The notes: generated by a model from the letters alone, not told the origin. A stretch of DNA of 56,957 nucleotides from Patescibacteria group bacterium (GCA_022710685.1 JAKLGM010000003.1:1-56957); one strand, 5' to 3'; shown: positions 29,053 to 38,586, counted from the stretch's first letter. A program made the numbers and translations.

Positions 29053-30936
29053 TTATTTCTCGACTTCGCCTTCTACCACATTTTCATCTTTCTTTTCTTC
29101 CGTCGGCGCTTCACCTCCAGCCGGAGCGGCCGGTTCCTGCGCCTGATACATGGCAGCGCCAATGCGCTGGGCCACCTGGTTCAATTCTTCCATCTTCTTT
29201 TTCATTTCTTCATACTGCTCGCTATCCTTGATAGCCTTTAAGGCATTGGTTTTTTCCTCTAATTCCGCTTTGTCCTCCGGCTTCATCTTGTCGCCTGATT
29301 CTTTCAAGAGTTTTTCAGTAGTGAAGACCACGGCATCAGCCTGATTCTTAATTTCCACGTTTTCTTTCTTCTTTTTGTCTTCATCGGCATGAGCTTCGGC
29401 CTCCTTCTTCATTTTTTCAATCTCTTCCTTAGACAAACCAGAGGAAGCGGTGATAGTTATTTTCTGTTGCTTGTTAGTAGCTTTGTCGGTAGCGGAAACA
29501 TTCAAGATACCATTGGCGTCAATATCAAACTTGACCTCAACCTGTGGCACGCCGCGCGGAGCCGGCGGAATGCCATCCAGGATAAAGCGACCTAAAGTCT
29601 TATTGTCTCCGGCCATTGGTCTTTCTCCTTGGAGGACATGGATCTCCACGCTTGGTTGGTTGTCAGCCGCGGTAGAAAAAACCTGGGATTTAGAAGTTGG
29701 GATAGTAGTATTTCTTTCAATCAAAGGAGTGGCCACGCCGCCCAAGGTCTCAATACCTAAAGTCAAGGGGGTGACATCCAAAAGCAAGACATCTTTGACA
29801 TCGCCCTGGAGAACGCCGGCCTGGACAGCCGCGCCTAAAGCCACGACTTCATCCGGATTGACGCTCAGGTTCGGTTCCTTGCCGAAAAATTCCTTGACCT
29901 TCTGTTGCACCAAAGGCATGCGGGTCATGCCGCCGACCATTAGCACTTCATTGATTTCAGTTAAAGAGAAGCCGGAGTCAGCCAAAGCTTTTTTGCAAGG
30001 CTCGATAGTCTTCTCCACCAAGTCCATAATCAGAGACTCCATCTTGGCGCGTGATATTTTCATTAACAAATGTTTTGGTCCATTGGCATCAGTGGTGATG
30101 AAAGGTTGGTTGATCTCAGTTTCCATAGTAGTGGACAGTTCAATCTTCGCCTTCTCGGCCGCTTCCTTGATGCGCTGCAAGGAAAGGGTATCTTTAGACA
30201 AATCAATACCCTGATCCTTTTTGAATTCTTCAATAATCCAATCGATTAGACGTTTGTCAAAATCTTCCCCGCCCAAGTGAGTATCGCCGTTAGTGGCTTT
30301 GACTTCTACGGTGTCAGCGGAAATATCAAGGACAGAAACATCAAAAGTGCCGCCGCCTAAATCATAGACGACTATCTTCTGACCCTGCTTCTTGTCAAAG
30401 CCATAGGCCAAAGCGGCCGCCGTCGGTTCATTAATGATTCTCTTGACGTCTAAACCGGCAATCTGGCCGGCATCTTTAGTGGCCTGACGCTGTGAGTCGT
30501 CGAAGTAAGCCGGAACAGTGATAATCGCCTCGGTAATCGATTCGCCCAATTTAGCCTCGGCGTCAGCCTTTAATTTAGCTAAGATCATGGCCGATATTTC
30601 CTGGGGCGAATAATCCTTACCATTCATAGAAACCTTGACACCTTCGCCGGCCTGGACGATTTTGTAAGGCATGGTGGAAACATCACGGGAAACTTCTTGG
30701 TCGCTGAATTTGCGGCCAATCAAGCGTTTGACAGCATAAACCGTATTCTCCGGATTAATGACTGCTTGGCGTTTAGCGGTCTGGCCGACTAAGCGCTCCC
30801 CTGTCTTAGAGATGGCCACAATGGACGGGGTGGTCCGATTACCTTCAATGTTTTCGATGATTTTAGGCGCGCCGCCCTCCATGATAGCCATGGCGCAATT
30901 GGTGGTGCCTAAATCAATTCCTAAAATTTTTCCCAT
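29053..30936 (-). CDS. dnaK: Chaperone DnaK (Hsp70)
   Basis: An ATP-dependent chaperone. It has the N-terminal phosphate loop [12 protein letters not shown], the motifs [12 protein letters not shown] and [11 protein letters not shown], the substrate-binding domain with [14 protein letters not shown], and an acidic C-terminal end. The length of 627 residues is normal. It is part of the hrcA-grpE-hsp20 transcript. Confidence 0.98.
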   Translation of the reverse strand: MGKILGIDLGTTNCAMAIMEGGAPKIIENIEGNRTTPSIVAISKTGERLVGQTAKRQAVINPENTVYAVKRLIGRKFSDQEVSRDVSTMPYKIVQAGEGVKVSMNGKDYSPQEISAMILAKLKADAEAKLGESITEAIITVPAYFDDSQRQATKDAGQIAGLDVKRIINEPTAAALAYGFDKKQGQKIVVYDLGGGTFDVSVLDISADTVEVKATNGDTHLGGEDFDKRLIDWIIEEFKKDQGIDLSKDTLSLQRIKEAAEKAKIELSTTMETEINQPFITTDANGPKHLLMKISRAKMESLIMDLVEKTIEPCKKALADSGFSLTEINEVLMVGGMTRMPLVQQKVKEFFGKEPNLSVNPDEVVALGAAVQAGVLQGDVKDVLLLDVTPLTLGIETLGGVATPLIERNTTIPTSKSQVFSTAADNQPSVEIHVLQGERPMAGDNKTLGRFILDGIPPAPRGVPQVEVKFDIDANGILNVSATDKATNKQQKITITASSGLSKEEIEKMKKEAEAHADEDKKKKENVEIKNQADAVVFTTEKLLKESGDKMKPEDKAELEEKTNALKAIKDSEQYEEMKKKMEELNQVAQRIGAAMYQAQEPAAPAGGEAPTEEKKDENVVEGEVEK

Positions 30937-30953
30937 ATTATTTTATTTATTAA

Positions 30954-31157
30954 TTATTGATTTAATTCATTTTGAATTTGCTGATTGTATTTGTCGGTCG
31001 TCCGCTCAATCTTATTCAGATCAATCGTTGCCTGGTCCTTGGTGGCCTTATTCTGAACTAATAGGCCGCTGCGAGAGAAAGCGATGAGAGCGATAATGAT
31101 AGCAGCGAGCAGCAGGATTAGGACTAACGGGCTGCTAGCTGGTAGTTTTTTTAACAT
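30954..31157 (-). CDS. Small single-pass membrane protein in the heat-shock operon
   Basis: This 67-residue protein has one TM helix (about 10-34, LVLILLLAAIIIALIAF) and a charged, probably helical C-terminal tail (LNKIERTTDKYNQQIQNELNQ). It is tightly packed, 17 nt before dnaK and 2 nt after hsp20, so it is translated with them. It is unrecognised, but the location suggests a membrane-linked stress role. Confidence 0.7.
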   Translation of the reverse strand: MLKKLPASSPLVLILLLAAIIIALIAFSRSGLLVQNKATKDQATIDLNKIERTTDKYNQQIQNELNQ

Positions 31158-31159
31158 AA

Positions 31160-31594
31160 TTATTTTTTCTTAGTCTGGATCTTAATGCTCTTCGGTTTAG
31201 TTGCGGGCGCTTTCGGGATAGAGATCTTCAAGACTCCTTCGACCGCGACAGCGGAAGCTTTGTCGCCGACAACTTGGCTGGGGAGAGGAATGGAACGGAA
31301 GAAAGAGCCACGACGGATCTCTTTGCGATAGTAATTCTTGTCTTCCACCTCGCTCTTCTTCTCGCTTTCGCCCTTGATAGTCAAAACGTCATTGACGATA
31401 GCAATATCGACTTTCTCCGGATCGATTCCGGCCAATTGCGTTTCAACAATCACATTATTCTTGTCTTCGTACATATCGATTGCCGGGGTAAAGCCCATTT
31501 GGTTGGCGGATAACGGCGCTAAATCGCGCATCATCTTATCCATTTCTTCAAATGGGTTCTCGGCTAAAAATGGGGTCCATTTGATTAAAGACAT
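31160..31594 (-). CDS. Small heat-shock protein (Hsp20/alpha-crystallin)
   Basis: This ATP-independent holdase prevents aggregation. The alpha-crystallin domain spans about residues 40-130, with AGIDPEKVDIAIVNDVLTIKGE and the late GVLKISIPKA. A C-terminal IKI motif (PKSIKIQ) matches the family's I-x-I anchor. The frame is open to a TTG further upstream, but the ATG at 31594 (MSLIKWTPF) gives the expected 144 residues. Confidence 0.94.
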   Translation of the reverse strand: MSLIKWTPFLAENPFEEMDKMMRDLAPLSANQMGFTPAIDMYEDKNNVIVETQLAGIDPEKVDIAIVNDVLTIKGESEKKSEVEDKNYYRKEIRRGSFFRSIPLPSQVVGDKASAVAVEGVLKISIPKAPATKPKSIKIQTKKK

Positions 31595-31661
31595 ATATTT
31601 ATCTATTAGCTTCTTATAAAACTCCAAGTAGGAGGGAGTAGATATAAAAAGCGCTTAATTA

Positions 31662-32114
31662 TTATTTTACCGTAACCTTGGCGGCGATAATGACCTTGCC
31701 GTTAAGCTTGTATCCGGGCTTCAACTCCTTCTCCACTGTTTCCCCTTCACCGCTCATCGCTTCCATGGTTTCCGGATCAAACTTCTCTCCCACTGTCTTG
31801 ATTTCCTCCACGCCCTTGGCCGCTAAAGCTTCCTGGAATTGACGTAAAACATGCCGGACGCCAGCCACCCAAGGATTCTTTTCTTCTGCCGGGCTTAAAC
31901 TGGCTACGGCCAGCTTCAAATGATCATAGGTCGGTAAAAGGTCATAAAGGAAGTCGGCAAGAGCATAACGGAAAAATTCTTCTTTCTCTTTCTGGGTCTG
32001 GCGCGACAAATTTTGATAATCCGCCAAAGCGCGCAGATAACGCTCTTTATAATCTTCTGAATCTACTGCCACCTCTTTCTCTTCGGCGGCATCAACTATT
32101 TTTTCTTCACTCAT
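31662..32114 (-). CDS. grpE: Nucleotide exchange factor GrpE
   Basis: GrpE releases ADP from DnaK. It is 150 residues with an acidic N-terminus, a coiled-coil region (YKERYLRALADYQNLSRQTQKEKEEF) and the C-terminal beta domain (GEKFDPETMEAM, GYKLNGKVIIAAKVTV). It follows hrcA by 16 nt. Confidence 0.95.
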   Translation of the reverse strand: MSEEKIVDAAEEKEVAVDSEDYKERYLRALADYQNLSRQTQKEKEEFFRYALADFLYDLLPTYDHLKLAVASLSPAEEKNPWVAGVRHVLRQFQEALAAKGVEEIKTVGEKFDPETMEAMSGEGETVEKELKPGYKLNGKVIIAAKVTVK

Positions 32115-32130
32115 ATAATACTCCTTAAAT

Positions 32131-32820
32131 TTATAATTTCTCCTCCAAATAATCCACTAATGATAAATTCTTTTCATAATCCATCCGCATCGGTCCCAGT
32201 ATCCCAAAAACTCCAGTCTGATTATTATTCTTGTATTTTAACACCACTGTACTCAAGAAATGGCCAAAAGGATTGTTCGGGCCGATTAACACCTGACGGC
32301 CTGAAGGCAGGTCGTTAAAAACCTCATCAATAATTTCTTCCAGGCGGTCAATCACCGCGGAAACATCGCAAACTAGATTAACCTGGCGGAATTCCGCCTG
32401 AGAAAAAAGATTGGAGATACCAGTATAATACAAATCATTTTTATGAAAGGCCCAAAAGACAGCACTATCTGATAATTCGGCGATAATTTTGGCTACCTGC
32501 TTGAACGAAGCCTCATCTTTCTTAAAGGCCGCATCTAGAAGCCGCCGGTGGCTGTCGCTTAATTTCTTCTTCTTCTCGCCGATAGTTTCCCGCACATACA
32601 AATCATAGGCCAAGGCAGTCGGCAAACGACCGGCCGAAGTGTGGGGCTGGTAGATATAACCCTCGTTTTCAAGCTCCATCATCTCATTGCGGGCCGTGGC
32701 CGGAGAGATATTCAACTTGTATTTTTCCACCAAAACCCCAGAAGAAACCGGCTGAGCCGTCTTGATATATTCCTTGACAATAGTCTGGAGGATGAGTTTT
32801 TTGCGCTCGGAAATAGCCAT
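32131..32820 (-). CDS. hrcA: Heat-inducible transcription repressor HrcA, short form
   Basis: HrcA represses heat-shock operons through CIRCE. The N-terminal winged helix (about 1-75) contains SGVLVEKYKLNISPATARNEMMELE and the typical YQPHTSAGRLPT. The C-terminal GPMRMDYEKNLSLVDYLEE is also conserved. At 229 residues it is about 110 shorter than the classical protein. The GAF-like middle and insertion domains are reduced, but both ends are intact. Its own promoter carries a perfect CIRCE, so it is autoregulated. Confidence 0.94.
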   Translation of the reverse strand: MAISERKKLILQTIVKEYIKTAQPVSSGVLVEKYKLNISPATARNEMMELENEGYIYQPHTSAGRLPTALAYDLYVRETIGEKKKKLSDSHRRLLDAAFKKDEASFKQVAKIIAELSDSAVFWAFHKNDLYYTGISNLFSQAEFRQVNLVCDVSAVIDRLEEIIDEVFNDLPSGRQVLIGPNNPFGHFLSTVVLKYKNNNQTGVFGILGPMRMDYEKNLSLVDYLEEKL

Positions 32821-32838
32821 ATTTATTATTACAAAACT

Positions 32839-32866
32839 ATTTTAACATAATTAGCACTCCTGTCAA
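32839..32866 (-). promoter_or_regulatory. hrcA: hrcA operon promoter
   Basis: On the minus strand TTGACA (32861-32866), 16-nt spacer, TAAAAT (32839-32844). The -35 and part of the spacer lie within CIRCE. Confidence 0.8.
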
Positions 32867-32877
32867 GGGAGTGCTAA
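32851..32877. promoter_or_regulatory. Perfect CIRCE operator of the hrcA operon
   Basis: TTAGCACTC-N9-GAGTGCTAA with no mismatch. Confidence 0.97.
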
Positions 32878-32903
32878 TAATCCAGACTAAGCTAATTTAA
32901 TGA

Positions 32904-34505
32904 TTATTGATAGTCGCCGCGACTATCCATTTTAACAATATAAAAATCCATCCCGTCGCCATCGGTTCTACCGGCGGTAACAAAGCCGCCATCACTAGTC
33001 TCTTGCATAGAATAAGCCGCTTGATAGCCAGTAGCGTCCCCGATAGTTTTAATACCGCTAGTGCCAAAGCTGGAGACAAAGCCGCCATTCTGATCTAAAC
33101 GGATTAAATACATGTCGCCATTATTAGGGCTAGTGCGGCCGGCAACAGCAAAACCGCCATCGGAAGTTGCTTTAATCGAACGAGAAATCTGAGAATCAGC
33201 GTCGCCAAGGAATAAGGTACCGCCACTGCCAAAGCTAGCAACTAAATTACCATTATCATCCAGACGAACCGTATAAGTATCTCCATTATTAGCATCGGTA
33301 TTTCCGGTTACCGCCAAACCGCCGCCCAAAACTGGAGTGACAGAATAAGCTAGCTGGGCGCCGCTACCGCCTAAACGTAGGACTCCATTAGTACCAAAAC
33401 CAGAAACCAAATTGCCATTATCATCAAAACAAGTTAAGTACATGTCGCCACCGTTTAAATCATCCCGACCAGCGGCCACATAGTAACCATTATCAAGCCG
33501 GGCTAAAGCATAAGCCCACTGCGCCCCAGCATCTCCGATGTCTTTTATGCCGCCACTACCAAAACTAGAGACTAAATTTCCCGTAGCATCCAGTTTAAAA
33601 ACCTGAACATCATTATTATTACTGCTAGTTTGTCCGGCGGCAATAATATCACCGTTAGGCAGCTCTTTGAGGGCATAAGTTGCCTGAGTTCCAGCAGCGT
33701 CTATGTTTACTTCGCCACCAACACCAAAAGTCGGGACTAAATTGCCCAATTCGTCCAAACGGACAATATAGTGATTATAACTACCGCTGGTGTTAGAATA
33801 ACCACCAATAATAAAATCGCCATTAGCTGCCTGATCTAGGGCCCAGGCTCGCTGAATAGAAGAATCGCCGATGGTCTTTATTCCATTTACCCCAAAAGTC
33901 GGAACTAAATTACCCAACTCATCCAAGCGGACAATATAAAAATCATCACCGTTAGTGGTAGTATAGCCGATTATAATATAACCGCCATCGGCTGTTTGCT
34001 GGATGAGAGCCGGAATCTGATCTCCGGGAGCGCTGATAATAGTGGCAAATTTTTTAGGACTGCAATCAATACCTAAAATTCCACCCGGGGTTAAGCATTT
34101 AGAGCCCGCCGCTAAAGTGCCGGTAGTATTGCCCAAACAAAAAGAAATAGTATAAGAGTTGCCATTCTCTGTTTGATTATAAGAAAAAATATTTTGATTA
34201 GAAGTACACGATCCATCATTGGGAGTGGGAGCAGATGGAATAATTTGCATGTAGGTTGAAGTCGATCCGCTATTGGCAGATAATATTTTCCCGGTATTCC
34301 ACTCGGCAACCGTCGGATATCTGTTTTTGTCATTAAAAAACAGCTCTAAGGCAGTCTGAATCTGCTTCATATCACCCGCCCTTTTAGCATCACGGGATTT
34401 AGCTCGAGCGTTAGATAGAGCAATAATGGAAATGGTAGCAATGACGCCGATGATGGCGATGACGATAAGAAGCTCAATGAGAGTGAAGGCTTTTTTGGTC
34501 TTCAT
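32904..34505 (-). CDS. Type IV prepilin-like protein fused to a seven-repeat (delta-60-like) propeller
   Basis: The N-terminus has a short basic leader and the prepilin peptidase site with helix (KKAFTLIELLIVIAIIGV), then a typical pseudopilin segment to about residue 130. After that come seven repeats of about 43 residues, each of the form ...DGGxxxxGxT...GDxYxxRLDxxGNLVxxFGxxG. These match delta-60/propeller repeats. The product of 533 residues would be a pilus subunit carrying a seven-bladed beta-propeller outside the cell, a good adhesin design. A longer start at 34541 overlaps the -10 box, so the ATG at 34505 is used. Confidence 0.85.
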   Translation of the reverse strand: MKTKKAFTLIELLIVIAIIGVIATISIIALSNARAKSRDAKRAGDMKQIQTALELFFNDKNRYPTVAEWNTGKILSANSGSTSTYMQIIPSAPTPNDGSCTSNQNIFSYNQTENGNSYTISFCLGNTTGTLAAGSKCLTPGGILGIDCSPKKFATIISAPGDQIPALIQQTADGGYIIIGYTTTNGDDFYIVRLDELGNLVPTFGVNGIKTIGDSSIQRAWALDQAANGDFIIGGYSNTSGSYNHYIVRLDELGNLVPTFGVGGEVNIDAAGTQATYALKELPNGDIIAAGQTSSNNNDVQVFKLDATGNLVSSFGSGGIKDIGDAGAQWAYALARLDNGYYVAAGRDDLNGGDMYLTCFDDNGNLVSGFGTNGVLRLGGSGAQLAYSVTPVLGGGLAVTGNTDANNGDTYTVRLDDNGNLVASFGSGGTLFLGDADSQISRSIKATSDGGFAVAGRTSPNNGDMYLIRLDQNGGFVSSFGTSGIKTIGDATGYQAAYSMQETSDGGFVTAGRTDGDGMDFYIVKMDSRGDYQ

Positions 34506-34539
34506 GGTATTAAAAAATGGTATAAGTGATTGTAAATAC

Positions 34540-34545
34540 ATTATA
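34540..34545 (-). promoter_or_regulatory. -10 box of the pilin-propeller gene
   Basis: TATAAT on the minus strand, about 35 nt upstream of the ATG at 34505. No strong -35. Confidence 0.5.
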
Positions 34546-34574
34546 CCATTTATAAGTAAAAGATGAAGCTGGGG

Positions 34575-35771
34575 CTATTGCGGATAGGAAAATTGGGGCA
34601 AAAGATTGGAATAATAGAATTCATGGGCCAAAGAGCCGAAAGTATAATCCGTGCCATTAATTTCTATGATTGAGCCACCCACCTGAGGGTCAGCCTTAGG
34701 CTTGGAGCCGGTAAAACCGATATTAAATAGAGTAGCGATGACCTCCGGCCGTTTCTTAATATTATAACCGGAACGATCCCACTGAGCCGATAATTCCTTG
34801 ACTAACAAGCCGCCATAAAGATAGGAATAATAATGGTCGCGGCTGTTAGTCAGGCGCTCATATCTTTCTTTATTCTGATTGTCAGTAGCAAAATCCAACA
34901 AATGGGCATACTTCTCTCCCAAATAAAAAGCTGAGTTCGAATTTTTCAAGTGATTTTCAATATCAATCGCCGTCACCTCCTTGATGGCCATCACGCCCCA
35001 GGCCATTTTGTTGGCATTAGCCAAAATTTCTAAAGGCTTGAAAAACTTTTCAAAATATTCCCGCTGAGTATTATAAAGGCGCAGCTGCTCCACGATCAAA
35101 ATCGAAACTATGGTACGAGAATCAACTCCTAATTCACTCGCTACGCGCTTGATAACCGCTTCGTCTTTCAAAATAGCGCGCTCCACTACCTCCCAAGACT
35201 CAGTGTTAACCCAAGGGAAAATATTATTAGCTTGAACATTTTCATAACGCTCGATGATTTCACTTTCGGAAATATCAACAGTACTAGCTTCCTGGCAAGC
35301 CAAGAGACGATTTTGCCAATCATTATTATTGGCCAAATGCAGGGACACGGCCAATACCATCTGGTTAAAGAGCCAAGAAGAAGAATTCCCTTTATAAACC
35401 GCCAGAATCTCCCGGGCATTAGCCGGGGCCGCCTCGCCAATGACGTTAATCTGGCACAAATCGCGCAGTTTGCGCAATTTAATATCAGCTAGCTCTTGCG
35501 AAGCGGTATTTAAAGCGGCAATCTGCTTTTCTAAATCATCAATCGCCAAAGTTGAGGTTCCTTGCTGACTGGCATCTAACGCCACCTGATTATATTTATC
35601 CGAATCAGAGAACCGCAAAGACAAAGCCTGATATTTATCATTATTCTTATCAACTACCGCTACCGTATTGGTTAGATTATACTTAACTGCAAAAAAACCG
35701 GCAGTCAAGATAAAGCCGATAACGGCGAAACTATAAACCAGGAATTTAAAAATGATTTTTATTACTTTCAT
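34575..35771 (-). CDS. Membrane-anchored envelope protein, possibly lysozyme-like
   Basis: This 398-residue protein has an N-terminal TM anchor (about 8-29) and an extracytoplasmic part. Helical segments in the first half lead into a region (about 205-360) with ASELGVDSRTIVSILIVEQLRL, ERYERLTNSRDHYYSYLYGG and RPEVIATLFNIGF. That spacing of a glutamate helix and a closing NIGF helix recalls soluble lytic transglycosylase/DUF1402-type folds, but no diagnostic motif is complete. It starts 3 nt after the PBP2 stop, so a peptidoglycan role is likely. Confidence 0.6.
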   Translation of the reverse strand: MKVIKIIFKFLVYSFAVIGFILTAGFFAVKYNLTNTVAVVDKNNDKYQALSLRFSDSDKYNQVALDASQQGTSTLAIDDLEKQIAALNTASQELADIKLRKLRDLCQINVIGEAAPANAREILAVYKGNSSSWLFNQMVLAVSLHLANNNDWQNRLLACQEASTVDISESEIIERYENVQANNIFPWVNTESWEVVERAILKDEAVIKRVASELGVDSRTIVSILIVEQLRLYNTQREYFEKFFKPLEILANANKMAWGVMAIKEVTAIDIENHLKNSNSAFYLGEKYAHLLDFATDNQNKERYERLTNSRDHYYSYLYGGLLVKELSAQWDRSGYNIKKRPEVIATLFNIGFTGSKPKADPQVGGSIIEINGTDYTFGSLAHEFYYSNLLPQFSYPQ

Positions 35772-35774
35772 ATA

Positions 35775-37856
35775 TTATAGCTGTTTATTTTCTTCTTCTA
35801 CTTTATCGGGATTAAAATAATATTGCAATATTTCTCCCGCCAAGGGCACGGCCACCGAGCTGCCTTCGCCGCCCTCTTCTAACAACACTGTAATAACAAT
35901 TTCCGGATTATTATAGGGGGCGAACCCGGTAAACCAGGCCTGGTGTTTGCGGATGCTAGACCATTGGGCCGTACCAGTCTTGCCGGCCACCTCGACGGGC
36001 AAAGAATTTAACGCCCGGCCGCTGCCCGAAGTAATAGTCTGGCGCAAGCCTTCGCGCACTATCTTGATATTAGCCGCCTTGATAAAATTATCCCGAATAA
36101 CTTTTGGCTTAATATCTTCCACTAATTTATTATCACTATCCAATATTTTTTTGACAACATGCGGCACTACGAGCTTGCCGCCGTTGGCGAACACAGCGGT
36201 ATAATTAGCAACTTGCAGCGGCGTGGCTGTAATATCGCCCTGGCCGATAGCGGCATGATAAGTATCGCCAATATACCAGACCTCATCCTTTGCCTCTTCT
36301 TTCCATTCGGGTGAAGGCAAAAAGCCACTGGCTTCATTAGGTAAATCAATACCGGTTATTTCCCCTAGACCGAAAAGGCGGGAGTATTCCATCATCTTAT
36401 CAATCCCCAAGCCCTTGAAATCGCCATAGCCGCCGCCGATATAATAGAAAAAAGTATTGACTGATTCAGCTAGCGCTTTTTTGACGTTAGTCAAACCATG
36501 CCCGCCAGCCTTCCAATCGGGAAAAGACCATTGGTTAATATGCAAACCGCCAGAACTCATGAAACTAGTATTTTCATTAATTATCTTCTCTTCCAAGGCC
36601 GCGGCAGCCATCACCGGCTTGAAAGTGGAACCAGCCGGAAACTCACCGGAAACTGCCCGGTTAAATAAAGGGCGGCTGGGGTCAGTCAAAAACCGGCTGT
36701 ATTCTTCGGCCTTGATACCACGAGCAAAGATATTATTATTATAAGCCGGCCAACTGACTAAGGTCAAAATCTCTCCGGTGTTCGGATCCATAACAACAAC
36801 TGAAGCTTTCTTTAGCCCTAGACGGCCCAAATATTCTTTGACGATATCTTCGCTGGCTTTTTGCAAGTCATAATCAATGCTCAAGACTAAATTATTGCCA
36901 TCTTGCGGCGGGGTCTGACTGACTATTTTCTTCTCTTTGCCCAGGGCATCAACTTCAATATTCTTCTGTCCCTTCTTCCCTTTTAGTTGGTCTTCAAAAC
37001 TATATTCAATTCCAGTCTTACCTAAATAATCAATCAAAGAATATTGACTGCCATATTTGGCCAATTCTTTATCATTAATTTTCCCAGTATAACCCAAAAT
37101 GTGAGACAAACTACTCTCTTCTAACGGCAAGCGGCCGACGGTAGAGGTGGAGGCGGTGACATAATTGCGTCTGATCTTGTTAGAGATGAAAACTCCGGGT
37201 ATCTTTTCTGCCTCCAAATACAATTCCAAGGCAACTTGATATTCTAAATTATCCATAATAAACAGCGGCTGATAGGCCTCCAGGGAATTGATTTTTATCT
37301 TATCTAATTCATTTTTTATCTCATAGAAAGAAGGGCTGTCGGCGACCAACTTCAAATCACCGACCTGCGAACTGGCACTGCCCGATTTATCCAAAATAGA
37401 GCTTATCCGGCGTAGAGCATTATCCCGAGCCAATTCTTCATGCGGCAAATCATTCGGAATCAAATACAAGATAAAATTAGCTTCATTGCGCACTAAAGGC
37501 CGCTCTAGCCGGTCATAGATAATACCGCGCTTGGGCTCGATGTTTACAATTTTCAAACGATTGCCCTCGGCCATAGAATAATAATAACTGCCACGGACGA
37601 CTTGCAGCCAAAAGATGCGGGACAAAAGAACGGCAAAAAATAGGAGCAAAAAACCAGTGATATAACGGAGTTTGGATAAATCAAAAGTCCGGCGCAACAT
37701 TTCTTTGTCGTTGTTGCCCGAAAGGAAAGACTCTTCGGCCCAATCTAAATGGTAGAAAGAATCTTCTAACGACGCTCCCTTGAATTTCCCTTCGCGGATT
37801 ACGAAAGGATTTTGCCCCCGCCGTTTTTTATTACTAATTTCTTCTTGAAAATCCAT
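35775..37856 (-). CDS. mrdA: Penicillin-binding protein 2 (class B transpeptidase)
   Basis: This enzyme cross-links peptidoglycan during elongation. One TM helix (about 65-85) is followed by the PBP dimerisation domain with RGIIYDRLERPLVRN, then the transpeptidase domain. The active-site residues are STFK (410-413), SVN (465-467) and KTG (626-628). The 693-residue length fits PBP2/MrdA better than FtsI. Usual partners (rodA, mreBCD) are not in the window. Confidence 0.93.
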   Translation of the reverse strand: MDFQEEISNKKRRGQNPFVIREGKFKGASLEDSFYHLDWAEESFLSGNNDKEMLRRTFDLSKLRYITGFLLLFFAVLLSRIFWLQVVRGSYYYSMAEGNRLKIVNIEPKRGIIYDRLERPLVRNEANFILYLIPNDLPHEELARDNALRRISSILDKSGSASSQVGDLKLVADSPSFYEIKNELDKIKINSLEAYQPLFIMDNLEYQVALELYLEAEKIPGVFISNKIRRNYVTASTSTVGRLPLEESSLSHILGYTGKINDKELAKYGSQYSLIDYLGKTGIEYSFEDQLKGKKGQKNIEVDALGKEKKIVSQTPPQDGNNLVLSIDYDLQKASEDIVKEYLGRLGLKKASVVVMDPNTGEILTLVSWPAYNNNIFARGIKAEEYSRFLTDPSRPLFNRAVSGEFPAGSTFKPVMAAAALEEKIINENTSFMSSGGLHINQWSFPDWKAGGHGLTNVKKALAESVNTFFYYIGGGYGDFKGLGIDKMMEYSRLFGLGEITGIDLPNEASGFLPSPEWKEEAKDEVWYIGDTYHAAIGQGDITATPLQVANYTAVFANGGKLVVPHVVKKILDSDNKLVEDIKPKVIRDNFIKAANIKIVREGLRQTITSGSGRALNSLPVEVAGKTGTAQWSSIRKHQAWFTGFAPYNNPEIVITVLLEEGGEGSSVAVPLAGEILQYYFNPDKVEEENKQL

Positions 37857-37900
37857 AACTCTTATACTTTAAAGCAAGCAGCGCCAAAAAGCAACGTTTT

Positions 37901-37926
37901 AAAAAAGCCCGAAACGGGCTTTTTTA
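37901..37926 (-). terminator. Terminator after the half-ferritin-like pair
   Basis: The stem AAAAAAGCCCG / CGGGCTTTTTT with a 3-nt loop, T-rich on the minus strand, upstream of the PBP2 gene. Confidence 0.85.
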
Positions 37927-37947
37927 TGATAAAATTAAAGCTATTTC

Positions 37948-38187
37948 TTATTTCTGATACTCCGCCACGTAAAAACTCTTAACCACGGTAATCAGATTTT
38001 CTGTAATCTTGATATGCTTCTCCTCGTCATCGATGATTCTCTGGATTTGGGCCCGATCAGCTTCATCTTCTAATAGATTTAAAGCCTCCTGGCAAAGATC
38101 ACGCGCCCGATATTCGCTGTCTAAACCTTTTTGCAAATTGAGCAAAATGCCTTCCTGGCTCATGGAACACTCTTGGTTAATATTCAT
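37948..38187 (-). CDS. Small helical ferritin-like protein A
   Basis: This 79-residue, fully helical protein is predicted to form two helices. The first carries GLDSEYRARDLCQEAL and the second DDEEKHIKITENL. The second contains the E-x-x-H pattern (EEKH) of ferritin/rubrerythrin diiron helices, and the first offers the additional glutamates. Two copies could build a four-helix bundle, as in encapsulated ferritins. A TTG at 38196 is an alternative start. It lies 12 nt after a similar gene. Metal binding is inferred only. Confidence 0.6.
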   Translation of the reverse strand: MNINQECSMSQEGILLNLQKGLDSEYRARDLCQEALNLLEDEADRAQIQRIIDDEEKHIKITENLITVVKSFYVAEYQK

Positions 38188-38199
38188 ATAGTTCAAATA

Positions 38200-38418
38200 T
38201 TAATATTTATCGACAATCTTCGCCACAATTTCCTTGTGAATGCGAGATTCCTCGTAAAGCACGGACATGCCTTTGCGGAAGACTTCTTGCTGGTCTCCCT
38301 CTAAACAATTTTCAATGCCCATGTCCAGAAGGGTTTTGTAGAGCCAAATCAAATGGTTCTCAGTTTCCTCCTCCATGTCTAATTCTTCTAATAATTTTTT
38401 CACTTGATCTTTTTCCAT
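38200..38418 (-). CDS. Small helical ferritin-like protein B
   Basis: This 72-residue protein again makes two helices, with EEETENHLIWLYKTLLD in the first and YEESRIHKEIVAKIV in the second. Both helices contain E-x2-3-H patterns. The size and motif arrangement match the next gene, although overall identity looks low. The adjacent pair could form a hetero-oligomeric helical bundle. An alternative is a small regulatory helical protein with no metal. Confidence 0.6.
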   Translation of the reverse strand: MEKDQVKKLLEELDMEEETENHLIWLYKTLLDMGIENCLEGDQQEVFRKGMSVLYEESRIHKEIVAKIVDKY

Positions 38419-38586
38419 AATATTAAAGATATTTAATATTTTAATGCCCTTTAATTATACCATAAATCCATTGGGGAAACAATTTATATTAAAAAATCAA
38501 AAAAACCAATAAAAAAGCCAAATTTATAGAATAATCTTTTAATTTTTCTTTAATATTACTTTAGGCCAGCTTGAAGCGAAAAAAGC

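Noticed and set aside
29450-30214. 254-aa plus-strand ORF
   Set aside because: It lies fully antisense to dnaK and its composition is what the complement of a conserved gene gives.
34506-34541. Longer start of the pilin-propeller gene
   Set aside because: The upstream ATG overlaps the -10 box and would spoil the short prepilin leader.
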